A program made the position numbers and the translations under genes. This document shows positions 18,873 to 28,158 of a stretch of DNA of 64,000 bases, piece after piece. The notes below the pieces were generated by a model. The model had not been told where the DNA came from. It saw only the letters and a list, made by a program, of their open reading frames with translations, and searched no databases. The stretch is from Leisingera caerulea DSM 24564 (lineage in GTDB: Bacteria > Pseudomonadota > Alphaproteobacteria > Rhodobacterales > Rhodobacteraceae). The stretch spans positions 1,373,217 through 1,437,216 of the forward strand of contig NZ_KI421513.1 of NCBI RefSeq assembly GCF_000473325.1, given 5' to 3'. The first letter of the stretch is position 1; each line of letters begins with the position of its first letter.

Positions 18873-19637
18873 CTAGAGGAGCCCTTGGGCGCGGAAGCTG
18901 AGTTCGGTGGATTTGCCGATGATCAGGTGGTCGTGCAAAGTGATGCCAAGCGCGGTGAGGGCCGTCTGGATCTGGTCGGTCATGGTGATGTCACTGTCCG
19001 AGGGTGTGGGATCTCCGGAAGGGTGATTGTGCACTAAAATCAAGGCGCTGGCGTTCAGCTCAAGGGCGCGTTTGGCGACCTCCCGAGGGTAGACGGGGAC
19101 GTGGTCCACGGTGCCGCGGGCCTGTTCCTCGTCGGCGACCAGAACGTTCTTGCGATCCAGAAACAGGATGCGGATCTGCTCCGTCTCGCGGTGGGCCATG
19201 GTGGTGTGGCAATAGTCCAGAAGCGCGTCCCAGCTGGAGATTACCTGCCGCTGGATGACCCTGGCGCGGGCCATGCGGTGGGCTGCGGCCTCCAGCACTT
19301 TGAAGTCGGTGATGACGGCCTCGCCGATGCCTTTGACGGAGGCCAGACGCTCCGGGGAGGCTGTCACGACTCGGTTGAAATCCCCAAACGTATCAAGCAG
19401 TTGCCGGGCCAGCGGTTTCACGTCCCGGCGCGGGATGGAGCGGAACAGGATCAGCTCCAGCAGCTCATAATCGGGCATCGCCGCGGCGCCGCCCTGCATG
19501 AACCGTGCACGAAGCCGGGTGCGGTGGTCCTTGATGTAGGAGGGCAGGCGGCCCGGAGCGGCAGGCGCCGCAGGCGCATCGCCGCTGCCGGGGAACAGCG
19601 GCAGGGAGACGTCCTCAAATGCGGGGTTCTTTGCCAT
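18873..19637 (-). CDS. radC: RadC/JAB-domain protein
   Basis: The 254 residues have an N-terminal helix-hairpin-helix region (PERLASVKGIGEAVITDFKV) and a C-terminal MPN/JAB metalloprotease-like domain. Its zinc motif is LVHNHPSGDPTPSDSD, where His203, His205 and an Asp bind the metal. The protein is historically called DNA repair protein RadC, but the role in repair is doubtful for the family and the enzymatic target is unknown. Three 11-bp direct repeats lie about 80 bases upstream of the start. It is convergent with the PBP-OmpA gene. Confidence 0.93.
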   Translation of the reverse strand: MAKNPAFEDVSLPLFPGSGDAPAAPAAPGRLPSYIKDHRTRLRARFMQGGAAAMPDYELLELILFRSIPRRDVKPLARQLLDTFGDFNRVVTASPERLASVKGIGEAVITDFKVLEAAAHRMARARVIQRQVISSWDALLDYCHTTMAHRETEQIRILFLDRKNVLVADEEQARGTVDHVPVYPREVAKRALELNASALILVHNHPSGDPTPSDSDITMTDQIQTALTALGITLHDHLIIGKSTELSFRAQGLL

Positions 19638-19715
19638 GCTGCCATGGTGCCGCCATCATGGTTGAGGAAGTGTTAACTTGCGCCGCGATGCGGCGGCGGA
19701 AAGGGGGTGACAGGC

Positions 19716-19748
19716 GTGCACCCTCTGTACACCCCCTGTGCACCGCCG
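19716..19748 (-). promoter_or_regulatory. Three tandem 11-bp repeats upstream of radC
   Basis: On the plus strand the units read GTGCACCCTCT, GTACACCCCCT, GTGCACCGCCG, back to back. A period of 11 bp is about one helical turn, so the GTGCAC-like cores face the same side of the helix. This is the layout of a cooperative operator or activator site for radC. The sequence also lies just beyond the dnaJ terminator. The function is inferred. Confidence 0.4.
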
Positions 19749-19783
19749 CAGTGCAGCGTGACTGAATTCTGACGTGCTGGGAC

Positions 19784-19817
19784 GCAAAAAGAAAAAGCGC
19801 CCCGTCCGGGGCGCTTT
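19784..19817 (-). terminator. Rho-independent terminator after dnaJ
   Basis: A perfect 11-bp stem (AAAGCGCCCCG, TC, CGGGGCGCTTT) continues on the minus strand into TTTTTCTTTTTG. It lies about 40 bases downstream of the dnaJ stop and ends the dnaK-dnaJ transcript. Confidence 0.9.
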
Positions 19818-19856
19818 CGTTGGCTGCTCAATCGGGCGTGGCCCGAAGTGCGGGGC

Positions 19857-21014
19857 TCAGCCTTTCATGCCGTCCCAGAAGCTTTTCACAGACGAGAAGA
19901 AGCTGCGGGATTCCGGGTTGGTGTTGTCCTCGGACATTTCCTCGAATTCGCGCAGCAGCTCCCGCTGGCGCGCGGTCAGGTTGACCGGTGTTTCCACCGC
20001 CAGTTCGATGAACATGTCGCCGGTGGCGCCGCCGCGCAGGGCTGGCATGCCCTTGCCGCGCAGGCGCATCTGGCGGCCCGACTGGCTGCCCTCGGGGATC
20101 TGCACCCGGCCGCGGCCGCCGTCGATGGTCGGCACCTCGATGGAGCCGCCAAGCGCTGCCTTGGCCATGCTGACCGGAACCCGGCAATAAAGGTTGTTGC
20201 CGTCGCGTTCGAACAGGCTGTGGGGGCCAACCTCGACAAAGATGTAGAGATCGCCCGGAGGGCCGCCGCGCAGGCCGGCTTCGCCTTCGCCTGCCAGGCG
20301 GATGCGTGTGCCGGTTTCCACACCTGCCGGAATATTAACCGACAGCGAGCGGTCCTTTTCGACCCGGCCGTGGCCGTGGCAGGATTTGCACGGATTCTTG
20401 ATGATCTGACCCAGGCCAGAACAGGTCGGGCAGGTGCGTTCGACCGTGAAGAAGCCTTGCTGCGCGCGGACCTTGCCCATGCCGGAGCAGGTGGGGCAGT
20501 TGGTCGGCTCGACCCCGCCTTCGGCGCCGGTGCCCTCGCAGGACGAGCAGGCCACCGACGTCGGCACCTTGATGGTCTTGTGCAGGCCGGAAAAGGCCTC
20601 TTCGAGCGAGACCCGCAGGTTGTAGCGCAGGTCCGCGCCGCGGGTGGCACGCTGCCGCCCGCCGCCGCCGCGCTGGCCACCCATGAAGTCGCCGAACAGA
20701 TCGTCGAACACATCCGAGAAGGCGGAGGAGAAGTCGCCTCCGCCAAAGCCCTGGCCTTGGCCGCCGCGCTGGCCGCCGCCCATGCCGTTTTCAAAGGCCG
20801 CATGGCCAAAGCGGTCATAGGCCGCCTTTTTTTCGGCGTCCTTCAGGACATCATAGGCCTCGTTGGCCTCTTTGAACTGCGCCTCGGCGTCCGGATTGTC
20901 CTTGTTCCGGTCGGGATGCAGTTCCTTGGCCTTCTTGCGGAAGCCCTTTTTGATTTCGTCTGCGGAGGCGCCTTTGGCCACCCCGAGAACGTCGTAATAG
21001 TCGCGTTTTGACAT
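19857..21014 (-). CDS. dnaJ: Chaperone protein DnaJ
   Basis: DnaJ is the Hsp40 partner that delivers substrates to DnaK and stimulates its ATPase. The 385 residues contain the J domain with the HPD motif ([20 protein letters not shown]), a Gly/Phe-rich linker ([17 protein letters not shown]), and four zinc-binding repeats ([32 protein letters not shown]). The C-terminal substrate-binding domains follow. It is 78 bases downstream of dnaK in the same direction. Confidence 0.98.
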   Translation of the reverse strand: MSKRDYYDVLGVAKGASADEIKKGFRKKAKELHPDRNKDNPDAEAQFKEANEAYDVLKDAEKKAAYDRFGHAAFENGMGGGQRGGQGQGFGGGDFSSAFSDVFDDLFGDFMGGQRGGGGRQRATRGADLRYNLRVSLEEAFSGLHKTIKVPTSVACSSCEGTGAEGGVEPTNCPTCSGMGKVRAQQGFFTVERTCPTCSGLGQIIKNPCKSCHGHGRVEKDRSLSVNIPAGVETGTRIRLAGEGEAGLRGGPPGDLYIFVEVGPHSLFERDGNNLYCRVPVSMAKAALGGSIEVPTIDGGRGRVQIPEGSQSGRQMRLRGKGMPALRGGATGDMFIELAVETPVNLTARQRELLREFEEMSEDNTNPESRSFFSSVKSFWDGMKG

Positions 21015-21042
21015 CGGTTACCCCATCTGCCTCAACGAAATT

Positions 21043-21069
21043 GGGCCGGTCCGGGGTTCGGACCGGCCC
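21043..21069 (-). promoter_or_regulatory. GC-rich hairpin between dnaK and dnaJ
   Basis: A perfect 11-bp stem (GGGCCGGTCCG, 5-base loop, CGGACCGGCCC) fills most of the 78-base gap between dnaK and dnaJ. No long T-tract follows on the minus strand (only AATTT). It may be a partial terminator or a message-processing site that gives less dnaJ than dnaK; this is inference. Confidence 0.6.
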
Positions 21070-21092
21070 GCCTTGGCCTGAGTGGTCAGGCG

Positions 21093-23015
21093 TTAGCGCT
21101 TGTCGTCGTCCAGGTCTTCGAATTCCGCGTCAACGATGTCGTCATCGCCCGGGCTTGCTGCGGCGTCATCCGCTGCAGCGGGCTCTTCCTCAGCTTCTTC
21201 GGCTTGCGCCTTGTAGATCGCCTCGCCCAGCTTCATCGCGGCCTCGGTGACGTTCTGGATGCCGGACTTGATTTTCTCGGCGGTCGATTTCTCGTTCTCC
21301 AGATCGTCCTTCAGCGCAGCAACGGCCAGTTCGATCACTTCGACGGTCGACGGGTCGACCTTGTCGCCGTGCTCTTCCACCGATTTCTCGGTCGAGTGGA
21401 TCAGCGATTCGGCCTGGTTCTTGGCTTCGATCAGCTCGCGGCGTTCCTTGTCCGCCTCGGCGTTCTCCTCGGCGTCCTTGACCATCTTTTCGATGTCGTC
21501 GTCCGACAGGCCGCCCGATGCCTGGATGGTGATCTGCTGTTCCTTGCCGGTCGCCTTGTCCTTGGCGCCGACCGACACGATGCCGTTGGCGTCGATGTCG
21601 AAGGTCACTTCGATCTGCGGCATGCCGCGCGGTGCCGGCGGAATTTCCTCGAGGTTGAACTGGCCGAGCATCTTGTTGTCGGCAGCCATTTCACGCTCAC
21701 CCTGGAACACGCGGATGGTCACGGCGTTCTGGTTGTCTTCCGCGGTCGAGAACACCTGCGACTTCTTGGTCGGGATGGTGGTGTTGCGGTCGATCAGGCG
21801 GGTGAAGACACCGCCCAGGGTTTCGATGCCCAGCGACAGCGGGGTCACGTCGAGCAGCACCACGTCCTTGACGTCGCCCTGCAGAACACCGGCCTGGATG
21901 GCGGCGCCCATGGCAACCACTTCATCCGGGTTCACGCCCTTGTGCGGCTCCTTGCCGAAGAACTTGGTCACCTCTTCGATGACTTTCGGCATCCGGGTCA
22001 TGCCGCCGACCAGAACCACCTCGTCCACGTCGGAGGCGGAGAGGCCTGCGTCCTTAAGAGCCGCCTTGCACGGATCCATCGAGCGCTTGATCAGGTCGGA
22101 AACCAGGCTTTCCAGCTTGGCGCGGGTCAGCTTCATCACCATGTGCAGCGGCTGGCCCGAGGACGGGTCCATCGAGATGAACGGCTGGTTGATCTCGGTC
22201 TGCGAGGTGGAGGACAGTTCGATCTTGGCTTTTTCAGCGGCCTCTTTCAGGCGCTGCAGGGCCATCTTGTCCTTGGACAGATCGACGCCGTTTTCCTTTT
22301 TGAACTGCTCCGCCAGGTAGTTGACGATGCGCATGTCGAAGTCTTCGCCGCCCAGGAAGGTGTCGCCGTTGGTCGACTTCACTTCGAACAGGCCGTCGTC
22401 GATTTCCAGGATGGTCACGTCGAAGGTGCCGCCGCCGAGGTCATAGACCGCGATGGTGTGGGTGTTTTCCTTGTCGAGGCCATAGGCCAGCGCAGCCGCG
22501 GTCGGCTCGTTGATGATGCGCAGCACTTCGAGGCCCGCGATCTTGCCGGCGTCTTTGGTGGCCTGACGCTGGGCGTCGTTGAAGTAGGCAGGCACGGTGA
22601 TCACTGCCTGGGTGACTTCCTCGCCCAGGTAGGATTCCGCGGTTTCTTTCATCTTGCCCAGGGTGAAGGCGGAGATTTGCGACGGGGAGTACTTCTCACC
22701 CTTTGCTTCGACCCAAGCGTCGCCGTTGCCGCCGTTCACGATGGAGAACGGCACCATTTTCTTGTCTTTTGCGACAGCGGGGTCGTCAAACCGGCGGCCG
22801 ATCAGACGCTTGACGCCGAAAACGGTGTTGTCGGGGTTGGTCACCGCCTGGCGCTTCGCAGGCTGGCCGACCAGGCGCTCGTCGTCGGTGAAGGCGACAA
22901 TCGACGGGGTGGTGCGCGCGCCCTCGGCGTTTTCGATCACGCGGGGCTGGGAGCCATCCATGATGGCCACGCAGGAGTTGGTGGTACCCAGGTCAATGCC
23001 GATAACTTTGCTCAT
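21093..23015 (-). CDS. dnaK: Molecular chaperone DnaK (Hsp70)
   Basis: The 640 residues are a full-length Hsp70. The ATPase domain starts [20 protein letters not shown] and includes [20 protein letters not shown] and [18 protein letters not shown]. The substrate-binding domain contains the [20 protein letters not shown] segment, and the end has the acidic Ala/Glu/Asp tail. The ATG at 23015 is the normal family start; longer upstream reading is not needed. An RpoH-type promoter lies about 110 bases upstream, so heat-shock induction is expected. Confidence 0.99.
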   Translation of the reverse strand: MSKVIGIDLGTTNSCVAIMDGSQPRVIENAEGARTTPSIVAFTDDERLVGQPAKRQAVTNPDNTVFGVKRLIGRRFDDPAVAKDKKMVPFSIVNGGNGDAWVEAKGEKYSPSQISAFTLGKMKETAESYLGEEVTQAVITVPAYFNDAQRQATKDAGKIAGLEVLRIINEPTAAALAYGLDKENTHTIAVYDLGGGTFDVTILEIDDGLFEVKSTNGDTFLGGEDFDMRIVNYLAEQFKKENGVDLSKDKMALQRLKEAAEKAKIELSSTSQTEINQPFISMDPSSGQPLHMVMKLTRAKLESLVSDLIKRSMDPCKAALKDAGLSASDVDEVVLVGGMTRMPKVIEEVTKFFGKEPHKGVNPDEVVAMGAAIQAGVLQGDVKDVVLLDVTPLSLGIETLGGVFTRLIDRNTTIPTKKSQVFSTAEDNQNAVTIRVFQGEREMAADNKMLGQFNLEEIPPAPRGMPQIEVTFDIDANGIVSVGAKDKATGKEQQITIQASGGLSDDDIEKMVKDAEENAEADKERRELIEAKNQAESLIHSTEKSVEEHGDKVDPSTVEVIELAVAALKDDLENEKSTAEKIKSGIQNVTEAAMKLGEAIYKAQAEEAEEEPAAADDAAASPGDDDIVDAEFEDLDDDKR

Positions 23016-23125
23016 GTTCGATCCCTTACTTTTACTCAAGGCGATTACCCGAGGCCTGAACCCGTTGCGGCATCCCGGCCCCGATTGAAGTTGCGGTTTG
23101 GTCTGCACCTTGCCGCGTCCCGGCG

Positions 23126-23155
23126 TATATAGGGACGTGAAAACGGCCCTGCAAG
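23126..23155 (-). promoter_or_regulatory. Heat-shock (RpoH/sigma-32-type) promoter of dnaK
   Basis: Read on the minus strand, CTTGCAG (-35, 23155-23149) is followed after 14 bases by CCCTATATA (-10, 23134-23126). This fits the alphaproteobacterial RpoH consensus (CTTG, spacer of about 14, CCCTATNT-like -10) and lies at the right distance from dnaK. Confidence 0.75.
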
Positions 23156-23229
23156 CGCTCAGGCGCGCGGCCAAGCGTGAATCAATGCGCTTTTTTGCAG
23201 CGGTCTTGGTTAAGGATGGATGAACGGCA

Positions 23230-23832
23230 ATGACCCTGCTGCGCGTGCGCGGATTCGATATCCACAAGGGCTGTTTGGAGCCCGCCCGCCAGGCGGCGCT
23301 GATCGAGGCTCTGCGGCCGGTGCTGAAGGCAGCGCCCCTGTTTTCGCCCAAGGTGCCGGGCGGCGGGCAGATGTCGGTGCGGATGACCTCGGCCGGGCAG
23401 TTCGGCTGGTACTCTGATGCCTCCGGCTACCGCTATGCCGAAGCGCACCCGTCGGGACGGCCCTGGCCCGCGATCCCGGAGCCGGTGCTGGAGATCTGGC
23501 GGCAGCTGACCGGGCTGGAACGCGAGCCGGAATGCTGCCTGCTGAACTATTACGGCGAGGGGGCCCGGATGGGGCTGCATCAGGATAAGGATGAGGCGGA
23601 TTTCTCTTTCCCCGTGGTGTCCATTTCTTTGGGTGATGACGGGCTGTTCCGGATCGGCAACCGGACCCGTGGCGGCAAGACAGAGTCTGTCTGGCTGAAC
23701 TCCGGCGATGCGGTTGTGATGGGCGGCGAGGCGCGGCTGATGTATCACGGGGTGGACAGGATCCGGTTCAAATCCTCCCGCCTGCTGCCCAAGGGCGGGC
23801 GGATTAACCTGACTTTGAGGGTGGTGACCTGA
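23230..23832 (+). CDS. alkB: Alpha-ketoglutarate-dependent dioxygenase AlkB
   Basis: AlkB repairs 1-methyladenine and 3-methylcytosine by oxidative demethylation. The 200 residues show the iron ligands His117 and Asp119 in [20 protein letters not shown] and His173 in LMYHGVDRI. The 2-oxoglutarate-binding arginines are in RINLTLR at about 191-197. The substrate-recognition segment [14 protein letters not shown] is typical. The gene is divergent from dnaK, so its promoter overlaps the heat-shock control region. The Shine-Dalgarno sequence is weak (GGATGGATGAACGGCA). Confidence 0.95.
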   Translation: MTLLRVRGFDIHKGCLEPARQAALIEALRPVLKAAPLFSPKVPGGGQMSVRMTSAGQFGWYSDASGYRYAEAHPSGRPWPAIPEPVLEIWRQLTGLEREPECCLLNYYGEGARMGLHQDKDEADFSFPVVSISLGDDGLFRIGNRTRGGKTESVWLNSGDAVVMGGEARLMYHGVDRIRFKSSRLLPKGGRINLTLRVVT

Positions 23833-23844
23833 CGCCGGCCGGGC

Positions 23845-23894
23845 GCAAAAGCTTTCCGCAAAACTTTTGCAAAGACTTTTTCAGTGAAAGTCTT
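23845..23894. terminator. Two tandem hairpins between convergent alkB and SH3 gene
   Basis: GCAAAAG...CTTTTGC (23845-23870) and AAGACTTT...AAAGTCTT (23872-23894) lie in the 77-base gap. The AT-rich stems carry T runs on one side and A runs on the other, so they can end transcripts from both directions. Confidence 0.65.
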
Positions 23895-23909
23895 GGGGCG
23901 GAACGCAGG

Positions 23910-24509
23910 TCAGGGAGCCAGCGAGCAGCAGCCGGACTGCAAGGCGGGTGCATCCAGCTGCAAGAGGTCAACCGACAACCCGAAGGAGCGGCCGGACATG
24001 CCATCGCTGCAGGCCGAACGGCGGATCACCGCGGCGGTGCCGCCTTCAAGGGGCAGCAGATAATGACCGCCATGGTTTCGCGATGTGAGCACCCGCCCTG
24101 CGTTGAGCCGGGTGTGGCCGCCGGGTGTGGCGTAAACCGCCGCATCCTCCTGAGTAATATTCAGGGTCCAAAACGGTTCGGTTCCAAAGCAGCTGAAACG
24201 GCGGGGCAGTTCCAGACCATCCTCTGCGGCCGCCCGTGTCAGGTAGCGAAGGGCGGCCCAGCCTGACCGCTCGCCGCTGTTCACTAGGCCCCATTTGCCG
24301 CTGCCATCCGCTGCCACGACCTCAACCCCGGCTTGGTCCGGCGCCAGAGTGCCGATGATCTCAGCACTGGCAGACGGGGCGCTGCGGATATTCAGCACAT
24401 CATCCGCCGCCACGCCGGCAACGCTGTAGAGCGCCGGAAACTCCTGTGCCGCGCCCGGCAGGGCCGCACAGGCGAGCCAAAGCAGGGCAGCACCCAGATA
24501 AGGCCTCAC
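23910..24509 (-). CDS. Secreted bacterial SH3 (SH3b) domain protein
   Basis: The 199-residue product has a signal peptide (MRPYLGAALLWLACAALPGA), then an SH3b domain at about residues 25-95 (DDVLNIRSAPSASAEIIGTL; GKWGLVNSGERSGWAALRYL). A C-terminal region with paired Cys follows (RFSCFGTEPFWTLNITQEDA), resembling the COG3650-like lipoprotein domain. It probably binds peptidoglycan in the periplasm. It starts with GTG that overlaps the stop of the upstream permease gene (GTGA), so the two are coupled. Confidence 0.8.
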   Translation of the reverse strand: MRPYLGAALLWLACAALPGAAQEFPALYSVAGVAADDVLNIRSAPSASAEIIGTLAPDQAGVEVVAADGSGKWGLVNSGERSGWAALRYLTRAAAEDGLELPRRFSCFGTEPFWTLNITQEDAAVYATPGGHTRLNAGRVLTSRNHGGHYLLPLEGGTAAVIRRSACSDGMSGRSFGLSVDLLQLDAPALQSGCCSLAP

Positions 24510-25327
24510 CGGCGCGCGCTCCAGCTGAGCGAGACGTTCCGCCGCGTGTAGAACTCGCCCATCAGGCCGATCACGATCAGGATCAGCGCCACCCAGGCCG
24601 CATACTGCCAGGAGCTGAAATGGGGGTTGTAGTTAATGAACACAAAGCCGCGGGACTGGTCGATGCAGTGAAACAGCGGGTTCCAGTCGAACATCGCCAG
24701 CATGAAGCTGGGCAGCGTGTTAGCCAGAAACATCTTGCCCGAAGCGATCATGTTGGCGCGCTGGTAGATCATCGTCAGGATACTGACAAAGCCGGGCGCC
24801 CAGGGTTTCAGCACCAGGAACACCAGCCCCACCGCCGCCCCGGTGATCCAGGCCAGCAGAACCATGCCGAAAGCCGCCGCCGGTTCCTCGATGTGGAGGG
24901 GGGTAAAGGCGACGTGATAGACGAACAGGATGATGAAAAGCGAAAGCACCTGGATATAAAGCGCACCGATGGCCGCCGACAGAATGGCCACCATCGTGTT
25001 CATCGGGGCGTGCTGCATCATCGGGCTGCTTGGGCCTTCGGCGCCGGCAACGGCGCTGACGGTTTTGGTGTGCACCATGAACAGAAAGATGCCGGACATC
25101 ACATACAGCAGGAAATCGCCGCGGATGGCAGAGCCGCGCAGACCGAGCAGCGCAAACATCACGTAAAAGGCGGCCACAAAGAGAACCGCCTGCAGAATAT
25201 TCAGGCCAAGCGCCGCAAACGCATTGTTATGCTTGGACCGGACGCTGCGCACGACAGAGTGGAAGACGACCTCTGTGAGGGCGACAAAACCGGAGATCCT
25301 GGATTGCTGCGTGCGCTGCTGAAACAT
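24506..25327 (-). CDS. ABC-2 type polysaccharide export permease
   Basis: The 273-residue protein has about six hydrophobic helices and matches the TagG/KpsM-type permease family (LNILQAVLFVAAFYVMFALL; FVYHVAFTPLHIEEPAAAFG; C-terminal YTRRNVSLSW). Such permeases export capsule or O-antigen chains together with an ATPase. No ATPase partner lies next to it; its only operon neighbour is the SH3 protein. I chose the ATG at 25327. It is divergent from cysQ with 110 bases between them. The nearby kdsB and later kdsD genes make CMP-Kdo, a common capsule anchor sugar. Confidence 0.85.
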   Translation of the reverse strand: MFQQRTQQSRISGFVALTEVVFHSVVRSVRSKHNNAFAALGLNILQAVLFVAAFYVMFALLGLRGSAIRGDFLLYVMSGIFLFMVHTKTVSAVAGAEGPSSPMMQHAPMNTMVAILSAAIGALYIQVLSLFIILFVYHVAFTPLHIEEPAAAFGMVLLAWITGAAVGLVFLVLKPWAPGFVSILTMIYQRANMIASGKMFLANTLPSFMLAMFDWNPLFHCIDQSRGFVFINYNPHFSSWQYAAWVALILIVIGLMGEFYTRRNVSLSWSARR

Positions 25328-25437
25328 GAGACCTGTATTCTCTGCTCGAATCCGATGCGGCTGCTTGCCGTTCTGCTGTCTGCGCATCATAAGAGGCGAT
25401 AGGCAAATTTTCAATTAAACCCGACAGGGAGGTCCGC

Positions 25438-26235
25438 GTGACATATGAAGACCTGGTGCCCGTGATCCGCCGCCTGGCCATCGAGGCCGGCGCAAAGATC
25501 ATGGAGATCTACAACTCCGACGATTTCGGCGTGAAGGTGAAATCCGATGAGAGCCCGGTAACCGAAGCGGATGAAGCGGCGGACGCGCTGATTTCGGCAG
25601 GCCTGCGGGCGGCTTTTCCGGACATGATGCTGGTCACCGAGGAGCAGGCGGCCTCGCACAGCGCGCGCGGCGACACCTTCCTGATCGTCGACCCGCTGGA
25701 CGGCACCAAGGAATTCATCCACCGCCGCGGCGATTTCACCGTCAATATCGCGCTGGTGGAAAAGGGCGTGCCGACCCGCGGCGTGGTCTATGCGCCGGCC
25801 AAGGAGCGGATGTTCTTTACCCTGGCGGATGGCAGCGCGGTTGAGGAAACCGGCGCCTTCGATCCCGAAACCATCGGGGAGACCCGCCCGATCCGGGTTG
25901 CCGGCAGCGACAACTCCGCGCTGATGGTTGTGGCCTCGAAATCGCACCGGGATCAGGCAACCGACGATTACATCGGCAAGTACAGCGTCAAGGACATGAA
26001 GAGCGCGGGTTCCTCGCTCAAGTTCTGCCTGGTGGCCACCGGCGAGGCGGATCTGTACCCGCGCGTCGGCCGCACCATGGAGTGGGACACCGCCGCCGGT
26101 CACGCGGTGCTGGCGGGTGCAGGCGGCAAAGTGGTGCGTTTTGACGATCATTCCCCGCTTATTTACGGTAAAGAGGGCTATGCGAACCCGTTCTTCATCG
26201 CCTATGCACCAGCTGTGGAACTGAAGAAAGCCTGA
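25438..26235 (+). CDS. cysQ: 3'(2'),5'-bisphosphate nucleotidase CysQ
   Basis: CysQ removes the 3'-phosphate from PAP, the by-product of PAPS-dependent sulfate transfer. The 265 residues contain the inositol-monophosphatase-fold metal motifs: TEADEAADALI, then LVTEEQA, then DPLDGTKEF, and a final WDTAAGHAVLAGAGG. It starts with GTG after AGGGAGG. The stop overlaps kdsB (TGATG). The link to sulfation is notable because two sulfotransferase genes lie further along this window. Confidence 0.94.
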   Translation: MTYEDLVPVIRRLAIEAGAKIMEIYNSDDFGVKVKSDESPVTEADEAADALISAGLRAAFPDMMLVTEEQAASHSARGDTFLIVDPLDGTKEFIHRRGDFTVNIALVEKGVPTRGVVYAPAKERMFFTLADGSAVEETGAFDPETIGETRPIRVAGSDNSALMVVASKSHRDQATDDYIGKYSVKDMKSAGSSLKFCLVATGEADLYPRVGRTMEWDTAAGHAVLAGAGGKVVRFDDHSPLIYGKEGYANPFFIAYAPAVELKKA

Positions 26236-27035
26236 TGTCTGTCCTGATTGTCATCCCCGCCCGCTACGCCTCGACCCGTTACCCCGGCAAGCCTTTGGTG
26301 CCGCTGACCGGGGCGACCGGTGAACAGCGCACCCTGGTGGAGCGCTCCTGGCGGGCGGCCTGTTCGGTTCAGGGCGCGGACCGGGTGGTGGTGGCGACGG
26401 ACGACGACCGCATCAAGGACGCAGCTGAGGCATTCGGCGCCGAGGTGGTGATGACCTCGCCGGAGTGCGCCAACGGCACGGAACGCTGCGCCGAGGCGCA
26501 TGCGGCGCTGGGCGGCGGCTATGAGATCGTGGTGAACCTGCAGGGCGATGCGCCGCTGACCCCGCATTGGTTTGTCGAGGATCTGATCGCCGGCTTGCGC
26601 GATGCGCCCGGCATGGGGCTGGCGACGCCGGTTCTGCGCTGCAATGGCGAGACGCTGAACAGCCTGCTGGCGGACCGCAAGGCGGGCCGGGTCGGCGGCA
26701 CCACAGCGGTGTTTGCCGAAGACCGCAGCGCGCTCTATTTCTCAAAAGAGGTGGTGCCCTATTGCGGCGAAACCTATGGCGCTGGCGAAAACACGCCGGT
26801 CTATCATCATGTCGGCGTCTATGCCTACCGTCCGGACGCGCTGGCAGCGTATCCTGGGTGGCGGACCGGCCCGCTGGAGGGCCTGGAAGGATTGGAGCAG
26901 CTGCGGTTCCTGGAAAACGGGCGCAAGGTGCTGTGTGTTGAGGTGGACGCGCGCGGGCGGGAGTTCTGGGAGCTGAACAACCCTGAGGACGTGCCGCGCC
27001 TGGAGGCTATGATGAAGAAAATGGGGCACGAGTGA
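26235..27035 (+). CDS. kdsB: 3-deoxy-manno-octulosonate cytidylyltransferase
   Basis: KdsB activates Kdo to CMP-Kdo for lipopolysaccharide core or capsule. The 266 residues start with the nucleotidyltransferase motif VIPARYASTRYPGKPL, followed by RVVVATDDDRIKDAAEAFG, VNLQGDAPL and YHHVGVYAYRPDAL, all typical. It is translationally coupled to cysQ. Its partner enzyme kdsD is encoded about 11 kb further on. Confidence 0.92.
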   Translation: MSVLIVIPARYASTRYPGKPLVPLTGATGEQRTLVERSWRAACSVQGADRVVVATDDDRIKDAAEAFGAEVVMTSPECANGTERCAEAHAALGGGYEIVVNLQGDAPLTPHWFVEDLIAGLRDAPGMGLATPVLRCNGETLNSLLADRKAGRVGGTTAVFAEDRSALYFSKEVVPYCGETYGAGENTPVYHHVGVYAYRPDALAAYPGWRTGPLEGLEGLEQLRFLENGRKVLCVEVDARGREFWELNNPEDVPRLEAMMKKMGHE

Positions 27036-27218
27036 CTGGATTATGGTAATGAGAAACAGATGGGGCGAGCGGCTGCTGCAAAGCGGCGGCCGGGAATTGC
27101 GGCGGGCAGCTGCTTTGAAATTTGTTGGAGAACAACCGGCATGATGCGCGCAGGCTCCGCGCGCGGCATGCGCCAGAGCCAGCCGCCGACCCGGTGATTT
27201 TAGTACAGTGAGAACGTC

Positions 27219-28112
27219 ATGCGCAAAAAAGTAACTAAGGCAATTTTTCCGGTTGCAGGCTTGGGGACGCGGTTCCTGCCGGCAACAAAGTCCGTTCCAA
27301 AGGAAATCATGACGCTGGTTGACCGGCCGCTGGTGCAATACGCCATCGACGAGGCGCGCGCTGCCGGCATCAAGGAATTCATCTTTGTCACGTCGCGCGG
27401 CAAGGGCGCGCTGGAAGATTATTTCGACCATTCGCCGGTTCTGGAGCAAGAGCTGCGCAAGAAGGGCAAGGATGACCTTCTGGAGATCCTGAAGGGCACC
27501 GACATGGAATCCGGCGCGATTGCCTATATCCGCCAGCACAAGGCGCTGGGCCTGGGCCATGCGGTCTGGTGCGCCCGCCGGCTGATCGCCAACGAACCCT
27601 TTGCGGTGATCCTGCCGGATGACGTGATCGCAGCGGAAAAGCCCTGTCTGCAGCAGATGGTCGAAGCCTACGAGGAAACCGGCGGCAACATGGTTGCCGC
27701 GATGGAGGTTCCGCCGGAGAAGACCTCTTCCTACGGTGTGCTCGACGTGAAAGAGGACATGGGCCAGGTGGTTGCCGCCAACGGCATGGTGGAAAAGCCC
27801 AAGATGGAAGAGGCCCCGTCGAATCTGGCGGTCATCGGCCGTTACATCCTGGCGCCGTCGGTTCTGAAAAACCTCAACAAGATGAAGCAGGGCGCCGGCG
27901 GCGAGATCCAGCTGACCGACGCCATTGCCGAGGACATTGCCAAGGACGTGCCGGTTTACGGCTACCGCTTCCGCGGCCAGCGGTTTGACTGCGGCTCCAA
28001 GGCGGGCTTCCTGCAGGCGACCGTCGCCTTTGCGCTGGCGCGCGATGAGCTGCGGGACGACCTTATGAGCTACATCACCGAAATCGCGCAGGTCGGAAAG
28101 GCCGCGCAGTAA
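27219..28112 (+). CDS. galU: UTP-glucose-1-phosphate uridylyltransferase
   Basis: GalU makes UDP-glucose. The 297 residues begin with the signature KAIFPVAGLGTRFLPATKSV, followed by PKEIMTLVDRPLVQYAIDEA and later GGEIQLTDAI and FDCGSKAGFLQA. The 183-base gap before it contains a GC hairpin (GCGCGC...GCGCGC near 27146) and no gene. galE follows 46 bases after the stop. Confidence 0.96.
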   Translation: MRKKVTKAIFPVAGLGTRFLPATKSVPKEIMTLVDRPLVQYAIDEARAAGIKEFIFVTSRGKGALEDYFDHSPVLEQELRKKGKDDLLEILKGTDMESGAIAYIRQHKALGLGHAVWCARRLIANEPFAVILPDDVIAAEKPCLQQMVEAYEETGGNMVAAMEVPPEKTSSYGVLDVKEDMGQVVAANGMVEKPKMEEAPSNLAVIGRYILAPSVLKNLNKMKQGAGGEIQLTDAIAEDIAKDVPVYGYRFRGQRFDCGSKAGFLQATVAFALARDELRDDLMSYITEIAQVGKAAQ

Positions 28113-28119
28113 CCACTCT

Positions 28120-28140
28120 GGCCGCCCTTCCGGGGCGGCC
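28120..28140 (+). terminator. GC hairpin between galU and galE
   Basis: GGCCGCCC, then a loop, then GGGCGGCC fills the start of the 46-base gap. There is no T-tract, so it is more likely a partial stop or message-stability element than a full terminator. Confidence 0.4.
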
Positions 28141-28158
28141 CAGCATGGGGCAGAGACA

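Noticed and set aside
19716..19748. CRISPR-like or iteron origin repeats
   Set aside because: Only three contiguous 11-bp units without spacers and without replication or cas genes; an operator is the simpler reading.
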